In this document: positions 36,748-48,480 of the stretch, one piece after another
Layout of the letters: every line of letters starts with the position of its first letter
How positions within the stretch are numbered: the first letter of the stretch is position 1
Notes under the pieces: model-generated
Told to the model about the DNA's origin: nothing
The model's input: only the letters and a program-made list of their open reading frames with translations
Database searches by the model: none
Origin: Centropus unirufus
Taxonomy: Eukaryota > Chordata > Aves > Cuculiformes > Centropidae
Length of the DNA stretch: 64,000 nucleotides
Direction of reading: 5' to 3'
NCBI GenBank assembly: GCA_013397695.1
Contig: VYZI01000238.1
Location: 926,131-990,130, forward strand
Position numbers and translations under genes: made by a program

Positions 36748-37400
36748 ACTGAGCAAAGAGATAAGCAAGAATTGTGATTTAAAAAACTGGAACAGAATTA
36801 TCTTCTTGGCAAGAATGTGATTTTCCCACATATGGAAAAACCAAGTTTCTGCACATAGATGAAAATAGATCTGGAGACCTAAGCTATTTGGCACCACAGC
36901 TGCACTTTCTCCCTGTTCATTCCCTTTTTTCTCCCTTTTATTAAAATTATGTGGGTTTAGGGGCAGTACTTATTTTGTCTAGTACATATTTCTTTTTTTA
37001 AGTCTTTGCCATTTATCCCTGAACGTTGGGGTCTATCAATGCCCTCCTTTCTGAAGATGAACTCTTCCTTTACTCTGTCACTTGCCAGCCAGCTTCTGGT
37101 TTGGGCAATCTGCAAGGTCAGTGGTATCTGTAGAGACAGGCCCTCTGCTGCCAAGTACAGGCAGGATTTTAGGGACTTTAGAAAATACATTACCTACTTA
37201 ATCTCTTCCTTTAGGAATTGCGGAATATTTTCTAGGGAAGGGTGGTGGTTAACGTGCTTGTAATGGCTTCTGCATTCTTGAAGTCTGTATATAACTCATC
37301 TTTCTGTGAAGCAGCTTAGAGTGGAGAAAAGCACTGCAGAGGTAGATAAATAATAATGGTTGGAGTAAGAATAAACATGTCACTAAAGCAGCAGCCTTGA
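36748..37400 (+). other. Presumed CCDC174 3' UTR
   Basis: AT-rich sequence after the stop, with ATTAAA at 36940-36945 and AATAAA at 37370-37375 as candidate polyadenylation signals. The true end cannot be chosen from sequence alone. Confidence 0.4.
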
Positions 37401-40400
37401 CACCTGGAATTACTGTCATGCTGCTTTAGAAAATGCTCTCGTCATTCTCCAAGTGCATTTTTCTTGCATCATCTGTTATACTTAGAGCTTTATTTTATTT
37501 AATACCCTTTTTCTGACAACTGTGATACTGCAGTGATTATATATAAAGAGCAGAATGACCTCTACTGAACAAACCTCTATTTCAGAATCTTGGTAAACAG
37601 GAATCGTACCACAAGAATACTTCTATTACTGAAGGTAATTTAGACATCCTTGTTTGTATTTTAGAAGCACATATAAGGATAAGACCTAAAAAAGCAAGTT
37701 AGAATGGGCAATTCATAGATTGTCTAAATTTAAATGACAATGTCATTTGAATTAAATGGTGAACTAGCCAAAGAGTTGGAGATAATGGGCTACTCTGTTG
37801 TGCTCCAGGCAGATCTTGGGCTGTTTTGCAGAGCCTTGTGAACAGTAACTTATTCGAGGTGACTGAGCAAACTTAGCAACATGCAGAACATGTTCACTGT
37901 CCCCAAACTCCATGTTAACCTCAGCTGATATAACATACTTCCAGCTCTCCTCTTTCTTTGTCGCTGGCTTTTGCACAGGAATTTGCAGAGCAGGAATAAT
38001 ACCTCACAGGGGCAGTAACACCCCACAAAGGCATTAGTGGTACCATTTTAAAGGCACAAAATACTGCAGTCTTTTGCCCTTACCATGTGGTTAAAAGACT
38101 GGAGCTTTATGATGACTTTGGGGTTTGGTTTCTTTCAAGAGACCTAGAACTTAAGGATAGAACAGCACTATTAATGGGCACACCCACCCAAAATGCATGG
38201 AACACTTCGAGCAGCTTGTTGGTTTTGCTGCTGCTGACGCTAATCTAAACTCTGCTGCTGTGTGAGGCTTTAGGTAGCGTATTACCTCCTTCCCTTGAAT
38301 CTCTTCAGTATGAATAAAGAACCGGCAAATAATGATCACATGCTAATGACTGAAAAGAAAAGGAAGGTGTTGCAAATCCATATGTTCTTATCAAATGTGG
38401 CAGCATCATCACACAGGTTTTTCAAGACAGTTTCTTCCCCTCGTCAGTTTGGTACAATCTCCATGAGGTGGCAGCCAAGCCATAGGAATTTCTTTTAAGA
38501 AATATTGCCAGTGGTCCAACGCAGATTTCAAATGTGACTAGTAAGGAAAACCATCCTTTTGCGGCGCCACTAGTTGTTGAACTTGCATGCAGAAACTAGT
38601 GTTAAATGTCATGTTTTGTAAAGTGTAGAGTAAGCAAGGCAAAAGCTGGATGTAAAGCTAGAGTTAATTGTAAAGTCTAATCCTTCTTTACAGGACCAAA
38701 CTACTTTGGGTGTAATTTCTAGGTATCTGCTACCAAATTCCACTGCTGTGCCTCTCCAAAGGGATTGCCATCTTTTTCCTCATGCTTAACTGTGGAATGG
38801 TTGGAACATGTTTAACACCGTGTTGACAGAGTGACTTAATAGTGACTGTCATGTTTAAGCTACTTAACCAGAGCAGCCTGGTTGTTACCGCACAGGAAAT
38901 AAAGGCCCTCACTCAGAATTCTGCTGTCAGCCTGGGAGAGCTTTGTTCAAATGATGTAGTTTTAGTGTATGTGAGCGAGTGAATGGTAAGTTTGGACTCA
39001 AAATAGCTCATGTTGGAATAAACACTGGAATAAACATCTAAGATGTCAGTCAGTTGTAGCAAGTAATTTTAATGTGTGAGGCAGGTAAAATTGGTTTCCA
39101 GCTTAGAATCACTTTTTTTTAAAGCAGGTCATACGTTTAGAAGTATTTTATTAAAATTAGAGGGAAACAAACCCTTTTGACCAGAGAGTCTTTAACTAAT
39201 CCATAACTAAATCTAATAGCAAGAAAGAATATAGTATTTGTTTCTTGGTTCCTGAAAATAAGATCAGAGCAAATGAGAGATTCTGCTATTTGAAAGAAAT
39301 TGAAAACATAGATTTAGAAAAAAATTATGTATTTTATCTCTTTGAAAGGTCACAACTTAGAAGCCACCGTAATGCCCTTGGAAGATGGGGGTCCAGGAGG
39401 TACCATGACAGTCTGGAGCAAAGGGAGATGGAAGATGGAGCTTAGAAGAGCAGCTAAGGGCTACCAGAGAATCAGTGTTCTATGCAGTTAGAACCAGGAG
39501 CTCTGTGCTCAAACTGCTGCTGTGTCTCATATCGTGTCACGTTTGTTTAAGGCAGCTGTGGAAGGAAGGATCAACTGGAACATGAAAGCATGAGGCATTT
39601 TGAAATTCACTGGACAGTGCCCTTCCAGGGCGCTGGAGCAGGCCCATGGTGCTCTGTACCACAGCTGATTCAGGGCAGGCCTGGGTCCTTGTGACACGCA
39701 GCTCCTCAACTTCTGAAATGTCAAATGTGGAAACCAAAGCCTGTTCCTGCTAACTAGCACAGCATAGCGCTGCCTGGTTTTGCTCTTCAAGGGGTCTCTC
39801 TCAGCCAGGAGCAGGCTCTATGTAGTGCTGTGACATCTGAAGCATTCTGGACATTCAAGGTAAGAAATCCCAATGTTATTTTTTCAGGGGAAAGCAGCTC
39901 TCTAGTCTGCTGCGGATTCGACTTTGTACAGCACTTTCTTTTCGTCTGAAGGATAAAATAACCCTGGTTTTCCTTAATGTTTTGCTATATGGTGTGTAGT
40001 GTAGGGATACTGTGGAGTGAAAAGTTGGACCAACAACAGTTCCTGAGGGAATGTGTAACTACATTGAAGAAACAAAACCTAGTAATGGAGATACCCACTG
40101 TCTATATGTGCTGGGAAGAGAATGTGTTATTTGTGAAGGCCAGACAAAGAACAAACCATTACATTCAGAATCACTGAACTGACTTTTCCTAGTACATTTA
40201 ACTGTATGTCTATCAAAATTTGTCCTAAATAGCTGCCCTGTTCAATCAGGGTGGAATACTCAGCCCAAGGATCTAAGAAATAGGAGTTTAGGTCCTATGA
40301 AAGTAACAGTTTATATCCTTTGAAAATGTAGCAATTTAGTGCCTTTGCAAATCCTATTACAAATGTTCACTACTTGATTATAAGGGATTAAAATGTAGAG

Positions 40401-41885
40401 GGGGACCTGTAGTCCAGTGCGATGGGGACAAGCAGAAAAGTCCTTTATTTTAGACATTGAAGACAAAAAAATAGAAGCAAGAGGTGAAAAAGGGCTGGGG
40501 TATAAAGTCATTCAGGCTGGGCAATTCTGCTAGATGCATACATAATTGTGAGACTTGCATATCAGAATTAACTGCAATTCTTCAATAGAAGTGAAGCATT
40601 TTAGGATGTTTTGGGTTGTGTACTTTGTGCTTTCTTAGCCACTCTTCGTCTAGAATCACAGTACATTACAATTATTTATTAATTAAGCCTTAGGCTATTA
40701 TTCTAACAAAAGATAATAATACCATTGGTTCTATTTTCCAGAAAGATGAAAATTGAAATGTGAAGTGTTTTAGAGAAGGTCACAAAGCAAGGCTGTGGCA
40801 GAATAAAAGTTCAAACTCCAGGCTGGCTGACTTCTGCTAGTTTCCTATTTAAGACCGCACACGAATCAGTATGTGGAAGTCATTCAGACTAAGGTATGAT
40901 TTCCTTGGAGCTCAACTAACTCTAAAGAGTGGACAAAAAGTACTTTAAAACATTAGGGCTCACCTTGAATTCATAACAGCAATTGTATCCTTCAATAGGT
41001 TTCCCTATAAAGTATATTTGCATCTATTCTGCTACTATTTTAATCATTGACATTCATTTCCTACTGCCTCCTGGGCTTTGTGTTTCCTGTGCCCTTCAGA
41101 CTGCGGGTAATTTTATGTATATATGTGATTTAGGAGCTGTGTTGCCTTTGCAGTAGTTGAACACTGAGTTGGAGCTGCACTAAGGAATGAAACATCATTT
41201 ATTACACAGCATTATGTATCAAAGTGTTCCTTTGTTCAACTCCATTTCCATAGCCTAATATTAATCACAGGAGGACTCTTGGCCAGGAAGGCTGTTCAAT
41301 GTCTGCGTTAAACTAAAGCCTATTGAGAACAGCTCTCCCATAGCAGTGATCTGTCACTTTGCCATTTGGTCTCTTTCCCTCTTGTCTTGGCTTTTGGCCG
41401 AAATGCTTTTCCATATTCTCTCCTGCGGCGGAACACACATTTCTAGTCAATCTAATTCATTCTTATTTCACCCAGACCACCTCATGTTCACTTCACTGCG
41501 ACTGGCATTCACTTCATTTAGTAATTTCTGGGTCAAACAATTGCTTATTGAGGTGCTGCCAAGGTTATATTTATCTCATGTTCTGGCCACATCCAGAGGA
41601 TATTGTCTCCCATTTCTTCTCCTCCTCATTTTAAAGCACCCCTCACACACACATTACCTACTCGGACACCAGCAGAAAACAGGTGTGCACTTGTGCTGTG
41701 TCGGTAAGATCTGCCACCACTGCTGCATCGCTGATACAAGTAGAGCAAAGCGCGCCGTTTCCCCTCCTCTCTGAGCGTGCACCTTTGTGGCTGTGCTACA
41801 CAGGCTGGTGTTTCATGTGCTGGAAGCCAGCTTTGTCCCAGAGTGAGAGCAGAAGGAGCAGATCTCTTCTGTCTGCTGTCTGGCT
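37400..41885. other. Stretch between CCDC174 and the orphan CpG island, no gene recognised
   Basis: No family-like open frame was found on either strand. Neither ATRIP nor C3orf20 sequence, the human neighbours of TMA7 and CCDC174, was recognised. Composition is AT-rich and unremarkable. Confidence 0.4.
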
Positions 41886-42136
41886 TAGGACCAAGGGGAA
41901 TGGCCCCAAGCTGTGCCAGGGGAGGTTCAGAGTGGACGATAGGAAAGATTTTTCTCACTGAAAAGGGTCATCGGGCGCTGGCAGAGGCTGCGCCGGGAGG
42001 CGGTGGAGTCCCCATCCCTGAGGGTTTATAAAAGATGGGAAGATGAGGAGCTTAAGAATGTGATTACGTAGTGGGCAGGTCCGGCTCGACTGGGTGATCT
42101 CAAAAGTCTTTTCCAGACTCGCGATTCCGCGATAGG
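41886..42136 (+). mobile_element. CR1 LINE 3' fragment abutting a CpG island
   Basis: CR1 3' end with GACCAAGGGGAATGGCCCC, GGTTCAGAGTGGACGATAGG and TTTTCCAGACTCGCGATTCCGCGAT. The copy retains CpGs (TCGCG, CCGCG) in its tail, as if inside an unmethylated island. Confidence 0.9.
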
Positions 42137-42139
42137 ACC

Positions 42140-42720
42140 CGAGGGGAGGCTCGGGCGGGAGGCGCCAGGGGAGGCTGGGGCCGGGCGTGAGGAGAAGGCC
42201 CTTCCCGCCCAGGGCGGCGGAGCGCGGAGCAGCTCCCAGGGAAGCCGCCATGGCACCTGGATATCCACGCAGCGTTTGGATAACGCGCCCAGGCACACGG
42301 CGGGGCTGGCGGGGCTGCTTCGCGCAGGCCAGGACGCGGCTTCCATGAGCCTTCTGCCTTCTCACCTCCCAAGTCTGTGCCCGCCTCCGCGCCTCAGGCT
42401 CGCGGCTCTCTGCGCATGCGCCGCTCCTTTACCCGCGCGTCTCAGCCCCGCGGCTCTCACTGCGCATGCGCCGCTCCTTCTCCCCCCCCCCCCCCGCAAA
42501 GAACCGAGCGCGGGGTCGGGGATTCCCGCGCGCAGTGCGCATGCGCGCGCCCGCAGACCCAGGGCTCCTGCCTGCCCGGCCCGGCCCGGCCGAAGCGGGG
42601 GCTGCTCCGGCCAGGGGCGGCACGGTAGCCCCAGAGCCGGCACCGCAGAAGGTGGGTTTCCTCTACCACGGGAACATCCAGTCGCTTCCCGATAAGCGCA
42701 GGGGTTTCCACATCTCCCCC
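42140..42720. promoter_or_regulatory. Orphan CpG island with three NRF1 sites
   Basis: Dense CpG sequence. TGCGCATGCG, the NRF1 palindrome, starts at 42411, 42461 and 42536. The first two lie in a 50-bp tandem duplication that includes CGCGGCTCTC and CCGCTCCTT. A C15-like run at 42483-42495 is G-quadruplex-prone on the other strand. Candidate splice donors face both ways: plus CAGAAG|GTGGGT at 42651/42652, and minus GGGAG|GTGAGA near 42365. No coding exon of a known family is visible, so the gene it serves is unknown (a lncRNA, or noncoding first exon). Confidence 0.6.
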
Positions 42721-43491
42721 TGGATGCAGTCGAAGGTGTCGCTGGTCACAGGAGCGATCCTCGCTCCTTTCCTCAAAAAGGGCGCAGCCCGTATCCCACC
42801 ATTCCCATTCCCTCGGGTAAGAAGCACATTTCGGTCTTTCCCGCTGACCTCCTGCCTCGGGAACATCACATGCCTTCCTGAAGTTCCTATTCCCTGCATA
42901 CTGGCCCTATTTCTGCTCCATAAGTGCTGTGCCCTCCTCCCCACCACCCCAGGGCATTGCCGTGCACATTGTGCAGCAGCTGCGGCGCTGTCAGTACAGA
43001 ATTCCAACGACAACGATGTCCAGGTGATTATTTGTAGGACTAAGTCGTGTGCCTTAGCAGCCACTGGGAGCACAGGGCAGAGCACCACAACATTATTCCA
43101 GAGTAACTATGAAATGGAGCATTAGTCTGGGCAGAGGTGGACCTGAAGGTGACTACTCCGCTGGCAAGGGGAGTATAACTCACCCTTTCAAGAAAACTTC
43201 CAGCCCTCTGGAGAGCGTAGATGTATGCAGCGACATCTTTGACAGCCACTGCTAAACCCATGTCTCTGGATCGAAACTCAGCAGGTTCGAACACTCAGGC
43301 CCTGATCCCACTGGGAAGAGAGAGCAGAGGCTGACATTTATGCTCACCAAGGACCACCAAACCAGCAGCCAGGTGCAGAGGTTCACAAGTGCTCAGCAGG
43401 AACAGTTTCATTTCAGTTTGAAACAATAATGCCATTTTTTAAACAAAACCTAGCGGTTAAGCGACAAAATATTACATCTTAACAAAAAAGA

Positions 43492-43497
43492 TTTATT
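43492..43497 (-). terminator. TMA7 polyadenylation signal
   Basis: AATAAA on the minus strand (TTTATT on plus), about 115 bases past the TMA7 stop codon. Cleavage is expected 10-30 bases further left. Confidence 0.7.
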
Positions 43498-43611
43498 CTG
43501 ACTAAACAAAATGTACAATGTTTCCTAAATGACAGCAAGTTCTTGTGACTCTCCGAAGTCGTCAGGTCCACTGAACAACTCAATTGCTTCTTACTCTGCA
43601 TTTTGGTCGAA

Positions 43612-46600
43612 CTACTTCTTGCCAGACTTCTTTATTCCACCAGTGGCTGCCAAAACAAACAACACAACGGGTCAGACAGCAGAGCTCAGTATAAACCTTA
43701 TTCCTCATAAAACCAAATCCCACCCCCCCAGCTGCCTGTACAACCCAGATCCCGCTGGTGAATTGGTGTGTTTGTGATCTCACATACTTTATTCTGAAGG
43801 AATAAATTAACATTGGAAACCAAGCTTCTCCTGAAACACCCCATAAATCTACAACCGAACTAAATATTTCAACAATTCCTTTGCTCCTCCATGGGCACCC
43901 TCTGCTATTTTATTTCTTACACAGCAGGAGTGTGGTCTGGTCAAATAAGATCCAAAGGTAACGGAATAAAAGCATCAGTATCTCTGTAGCAAGCAGAGAC
44001 CCCAGCTGGGATCAAAGCTCTACAGAAGGAGATACTGGAATTATGACAATTCCAGTTCTCTGGAATGCTGCAGTCCCTACTACTGAAGAGACTTAACTCA
44101 TGGTGAAAGAACATAATGCATTAACACAGCAACAAGGGCAGCTTTTTCCCAAGTGCTGTTCCTCACAGTGTGTGGCAGGTACGACCAGTGGAAAGCAAGA
44201 AGAAAGTCCTTGGGACTGGATGGCACTCCCTCCAAGAGCACTGATGAGCTCTAATGGGAAAATGGACAACCGCTGCTAAGATTTGGGATGTATTACAGCT
44301 ACAGTGTCAGAGGACTCACACACTGCTAGCACAGTTCCCAGGTACAGAGGAGTTCTGTAAAGAACTGGGGAACAAGAGAGCGGTGAGTCTGACCTGGCGC
44401 TCCAAGAGGATAAGAGTCTAGGACAGAGTTTTGTGAAAGTTAACAAGGCTCCTGTAAGTAGTAAATCCTTCCTTGGTGCCCTGCCAGAACTCTGGGTTTA
44501 TCATTAAGTGTACAGATAAAGCAAATCCAGGGGCATTCTTATTTTCAAATGGCATCTGATAAGACTCCACAGCAAAGGCTGTTTGTGAAACTAATTTGCC
44601 ATGGGATTGCTGGAAAGGTCTTTCTGGCACCTTTCAAGACTGAAAGCTTGATAAAGGATAGGAAGCAAAGCGTAAAGTTTAACAGCCTCTACAGAATGGA
44701 AAAGTGATTGGTCACAGACATGGACCACAGGTCAAGAAGTCTGGAGGGGACAGGCAGGCTGCACCCTTTAACCTCCAATCCAATCACCACCAACACTGGC
44801 GCAGCAGGAGGCAAAGGCACAGGCATTAACACCATCTCCTTCTACTGAGAAAAAGGCCGAGCTCAATGCACCACCAATGTCCTCTGCAAAATTTCTCCTG
44901 TGGCACAGCGCACCTCACAGTCACTTATGCAAAAAGATATAAGCCATTCTTCTTTCTAGTCACTTGGGTTTTTTTCTGCCAGGAACCTTCTGTTCTTGAG
45001 GAAATCCATCCTCTAACAGAACAAGTAACAGATGGATTAAACTTTCAGGACTGTGGCAAAGCCTACACGTAAGACATCTGGAAAGAAAAAGCTGGGATGC
45101 TGCAGTAAGAGTAGAGATGTCTCTGCACCATCCCACCAGAACAGGTGAGTGGGCCAGATATACTGTCACACCCACTAAACCAGAAGCTGCATCAGTAATT
45201 TGGGGCTGAAATTGAAAAGTGAAAGCACAAAAAAAAAAATTAACCTCCATTTGTTACTTATCCCCTGCCACCGCCCTAGGGCTGTATGTTTAATAACCTA
45301 GAGGTCCATGCCTTTTTATGTCTGTCAAGCAAAAACATCAAGGTTTTGAAGCCAGCAAGCCCTCTGTCTTCCCTATTATTATGGCACCTCACTTACCGAG
45401 GGGCCCTTTTCCAGCAGCCTTTGCTTTCATCTCTTCAAGTTTCTTTTGTTCCTCTTTCTGCTTTTGTTTAAATGCCAGATCTGTCTAAAGAAGTGAACAA
45501 CAGTGTTAACATCTCACCAAAAAAGTTCAACCAACGAACAATGAGAAACAAATGTAATATTCTAACAACAATAAAAACCTGGCTGCACTGAAGCAAAATC
45601 TTGCATAACTATGACAAAGTGTTTTTTGCTGCACCAGAACACAATGACTAAATTTTAATTTCATATATTCAATCTTTCTGAAAGTAAACAAGTATCATTT
45701 CCAATAGCATAATCCCATTCTGCCCTCTGAATAATCAATGCTTGCACTCAATCCATTCATTAATATAACACCAGTGATACTGGGAGCCTAGCACACAAGC
45801 ACTGGCTGATAATAAACCTGGGGTTTTAGGGGATCTAAGAAAAAAGGTCACTTTCACCTAAAAAAAAGCATTGATTTAATTTTTTTTTCCATGCATACAT
45901 CACTATTTTTGCTAGGTTTAATACATTTTAATTAGTTCCAAGAAATCTAATGCGACCACTGACACATTGTATAGGCAAGCCAGCAGCTGGGCATCCCTGC
46001 TACAACAGCCCCCAGAACTCAAGGGAGCTCAGGCACACTCCACTCCTCAGACATATTCGTCCCAGGCATCAAGGCTGAAAGGGACAATCATCTTTTTCCC
46101 TGGTAGTCGCAATTTTGGGGTAACCAAACTCAGGACACTGGCAACTGTGATTCTATGGATTCTTCATCATCCAGCCCATGGCTCAACCACCTTTAGAACT
46201 GGAAAGTTTTCCTCTTCTTTAAGTTAAAGCTTCCCATGCTGAAATGTAAGCCTTTTGCTTTCCCTACCCACCCCACAGAGGGAAACCTGTTTCTCTCTTA
46301 AGGTTTTCCAATATTTTATTTTTCCCATAGATTAATGTGCCTTTCCTAGCAAATCAATCACTCCCGATTAATCCCTTCTCTGGGTCTTTTCCTTGCAATA
46401 TGTTGTCCCCATGTGCCTGCAGCATTGCAGTGCTGAGAGGTGGTAAATACTACTATATCCTGTTTGCCACACCGGAGTTTGTTTGTATGTGTGGAAGGAT
46501 TTCCTCCTTTTAAAACACCTGACTTTGCAGGTTAACGTTCAGGGTACGACTTCAGTCTCAAATCCCTCAGGGGCCCTGAAGTTTAGCCATTCTCCTTGTA

Positions 46601-47646
46601 TTTTATAAGTTCATTAGTCTTACTGAAGAATGGGACTTAGCAGCCATGGTTAATGAAATTAATCCTCTCTCCAGTTTGTTAAGATTATTTCCAGCACCAG
46701 TCCTGTCCTGACAGTCTGCGGCCCCCCCAAATTCTCCTATGAAGGGAATAAGACGCGCTGTGATGCTGCATGCTCACCTTCCAGGTCCTGCGCCTGCCTT
46801 GCATTTGAGAGCATAACGTGAGCTTATGCCAAGAAGCTCACTTCTCCTGGTTTTCTCCTCACACACAGAGCACTGCCCTGCTGCACAGCAGAACTGCCTT
46901 TGTTTCCCACAGTTGTTCTAAAATCCACACTGGCTATTAATTTTTGCATGTAACTGGTTCTCCTAGTTCTCAAACAATAAAGCTTATTCAGAAAGCTGTG
47001 GGTTTTTTTTCCATTCCCTTGTCTTTTTCCAGTCACTGGTGCCTCATCCATCGTCCACAACCCTCAGAAATAAGACCTTACACCCATCCTCTGCCATACC
47101 CTGCGCCCCTACGTTTAAGTATCGCTCCCATGAAATTCTCCAATGCCTGATTGATTTTCCCTATTGGGTAGTCCCCGGTTTCTGTGTCCTGCCCGATGTT
47201 CCTGTAACCTGTCACCTACTGGGGCAGACGACCGCAGCCTGCTGTTTTGGCGAGGATATTCCACCCCTCTCTGCGGCACCGCCTCGTTTGCCGTGGCCGC
47301 AAACCGGGAAGCCGGTTCCGCGGGGAACAGCCCCCCGCCTCCCGGCCCCAGGTGGCGGAGCCTGCCCCGGCCCGAGCGGCTGTCGGCAGGCGGGACGCGG
47401 GCGCTGCGGGACAGCGCGAGGGCGGGCGGCAGCTCCGCCACGGCGCGGCCCGGGCCCAGCGCTGCCCGCCCGGGGCCGCTGCGGGGCTCGCCCGCCAACC
47501 TACCTCGTCCAGGTCCTTCGACTGCTTCTTCGGCTGCTTCAGCGGCTTCTTCTTGCCGCCTGCAAAGACAGAGGAGACCGTGAGGGGGGGGAGAGGCGGG
47601 CGGCCGCAGGAGCCCTGCCCCAGGCCTTACCCTCTCGGCCCGACAT
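43612..47646 (-). CDS. TMA7: TMA7, translation machinery-associated protein 7 (4 exons)
   Basis: Minus-strand exons 47646-47631, 47559-47504, 45484-45397 and 43646-43612 join in phase to 195 nt, encoding 64 residues plus stop, the same length as human TMA7. The protein starts MSGREGGKKKPLKQPKKQ, has a Lys/Gln/Glu-rich middle (FKQKQKEEQKKLEEMKAKAA) and ends GKGPLATGGIKKSGKK. All introns are GT-AG. TMA7 is a very small basic protein found with ribosomes. The region before FKQKQ (SKDLDETDLA) varies slightly from the mammalian acidic stretch. It is transcribed head-to-head with CCDC51 from a shared GC-rich promoter, as in human. Intron 3 contains an old CR1-like fragment. Confidence 0.95.
44180..44720 (+). 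mobile_element. Degraded CR1/L3-like reverse-transcriptase fragment
   Basis: The order of words follows the internal part of CR1-family ORF2: GGGACTGGATGGCA, later GAACAAGAGAGCGGTGAGTCTGACC, then a segment resembling the codons for SKAFDTVPHGKL, then GATAAAGGATAGGAAGC. Stops and indels are frequent, so it is an ancient inactive copy, different in age and region from the 3'-end CR1 copies elsewhere. It lies in a TMA7 intron on the opposite strand. Confidence 0.55.
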
Positions 47647-47990
47647 GGCGCCGCCTCGCCGCTCCCCTCCCGCCCGGCACCCCGCGGCTGCCGCAGCGCT
47701 TCCGGCGCCGCTGCCAGCGCTTCCGGCTCCACTTCCGCCCGGCACCCCGCGGCTGCCGTAGCGCTTCCGGCGCCGCTGCCAACACTTCTCGGGCCACTTC
47801 CGCCCGGCCCTCCGCAGCTACCGCAGCGTTTCCGCTGCCGCGCCGGGCCCAGGGCCGGAAGGAGGCGCAGCCGGGGCCCGTGGGGAAGGGGCGGCCCGGC
47901 CCGGCCTCCGCCGCGCAGGGAGCTCGGGCGGGCGGTGGGGACGCGCCACGCCCTCCCGCGGGTTCGTCGGGCGGGGCTGGAGCCTCGCGG
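47200..47990. promoter_or_regulatory. TMA7/CCDC51 bidirectional CpG-island promoter
   Basis: A GC-rich island spans TMA7 exons 1-2 and the divergent interval toward CCDC51. ETS-type CTTCCG motifs are abundant in both strands' promoter interval, and there is no TATA box. Long open frames across it come from GC content. Confidence 0.75.
47671..47845. repeat. 65-bp tandem repeat in the TMA7/CCDC51 promoter
   Basis: CGCCCGGCAC-type unit starts at 47671, 47736 and 47801, an exact 65-bp period, with the third copy partial and diverged. Each unit carries GCAGCGCTTCCGGCGCCGCTGCC and CACTTCCGCCCGG blocks, giving multiple ETS/GABPA-type cores. The array begins 25 bases upstream of the TMA7 ATG, so it covers the likely start sites. 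Confidence 0.85.
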
Positions 47991-48358
47991 GAGGCGCCTG
48001 AGGGAGCTGGGGCTGTTCCGCCTGGAGGAGGCCGAGGGCAGACCCCATCGCTGCCTCCAGCCGCGCGGGAGGAGGGCCTGGAGAGGTGGGTGCTGGGCTC
48101 TGCCCTAGGGGAGGAACCAAGGGGAAAGGCTTCAGTCTGTGCCAGGGCAGGGTCAGCTTGGAAAACGGGAAAAAATTCTTCGCCAAAAGGGTCACCGGGC
48201 CCTGGCAGGGGCTGCGCGGGGAGGCGGTGGAGTCACCATCCCTGGGGGTGTTTAAAAGACGGGGACATGAGGTGCTTGGGGCTATGGTTTAGTGGTGAAG
48301 AGGTGCGGCTGGACTCCATGGTCTCAAAGGTCTTTTCCAACCCGGTGAGTCTGTGATG
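47991..48358 (+). mobile_element. CR1 LINE 3' fragment at the edge of the CCDC51 promoter
   Basis: CR1 3' region from GGGAGCTGGGGCTGTTCCGCC to TTTTCCAACCCGGTGAGTCTGTGAT. It is GC- and CpG-rich for a CR1 copy and joins the CpG island directly. Confidence 0.9.
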
Positions 48359-48460
48359 CTCCCTCTCTCCGCCTGCCGTGTTAGGGCCCCTCAGCGGCCA
48401 AAGAAGCTTCCCCCCCCTCCAGAAGAAGCTGCTGCAGGGTGAGAGGCCCCATAGCAGGCG

Positions 48461-48480
48461 GTGTTAATCGGTGTTAATCG
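48461..48480. repeat. Perfect 10-bp direct repeat
   Basis: GTGTTAATCG occurs twice back to back. It is too short to interpret. Confidence 0.85.

Noticed and set aside
36748..42140. ATRIP, expected beside TMA7 from human gene order
   Set aside because: No ATRIP-like exon was seen on the minus strand in this interval.
42466..43125. 219-aa plus-strand frame from the orphan CpG island
   Set aside because: No recognisable family. The upstream part is Pro/Ala/Arg low complexity, so it is treated as possible noncoding exon sequence only.
47247..48356. 369-aa plus-strand open frame over the TMA7/CCDC51 promoter
   Set aside because: It runs antisense to TMA7 exons, through the tandem repeat and into a CR1 copy. 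Its length is explained by GC-rich, stop-poor sequence.
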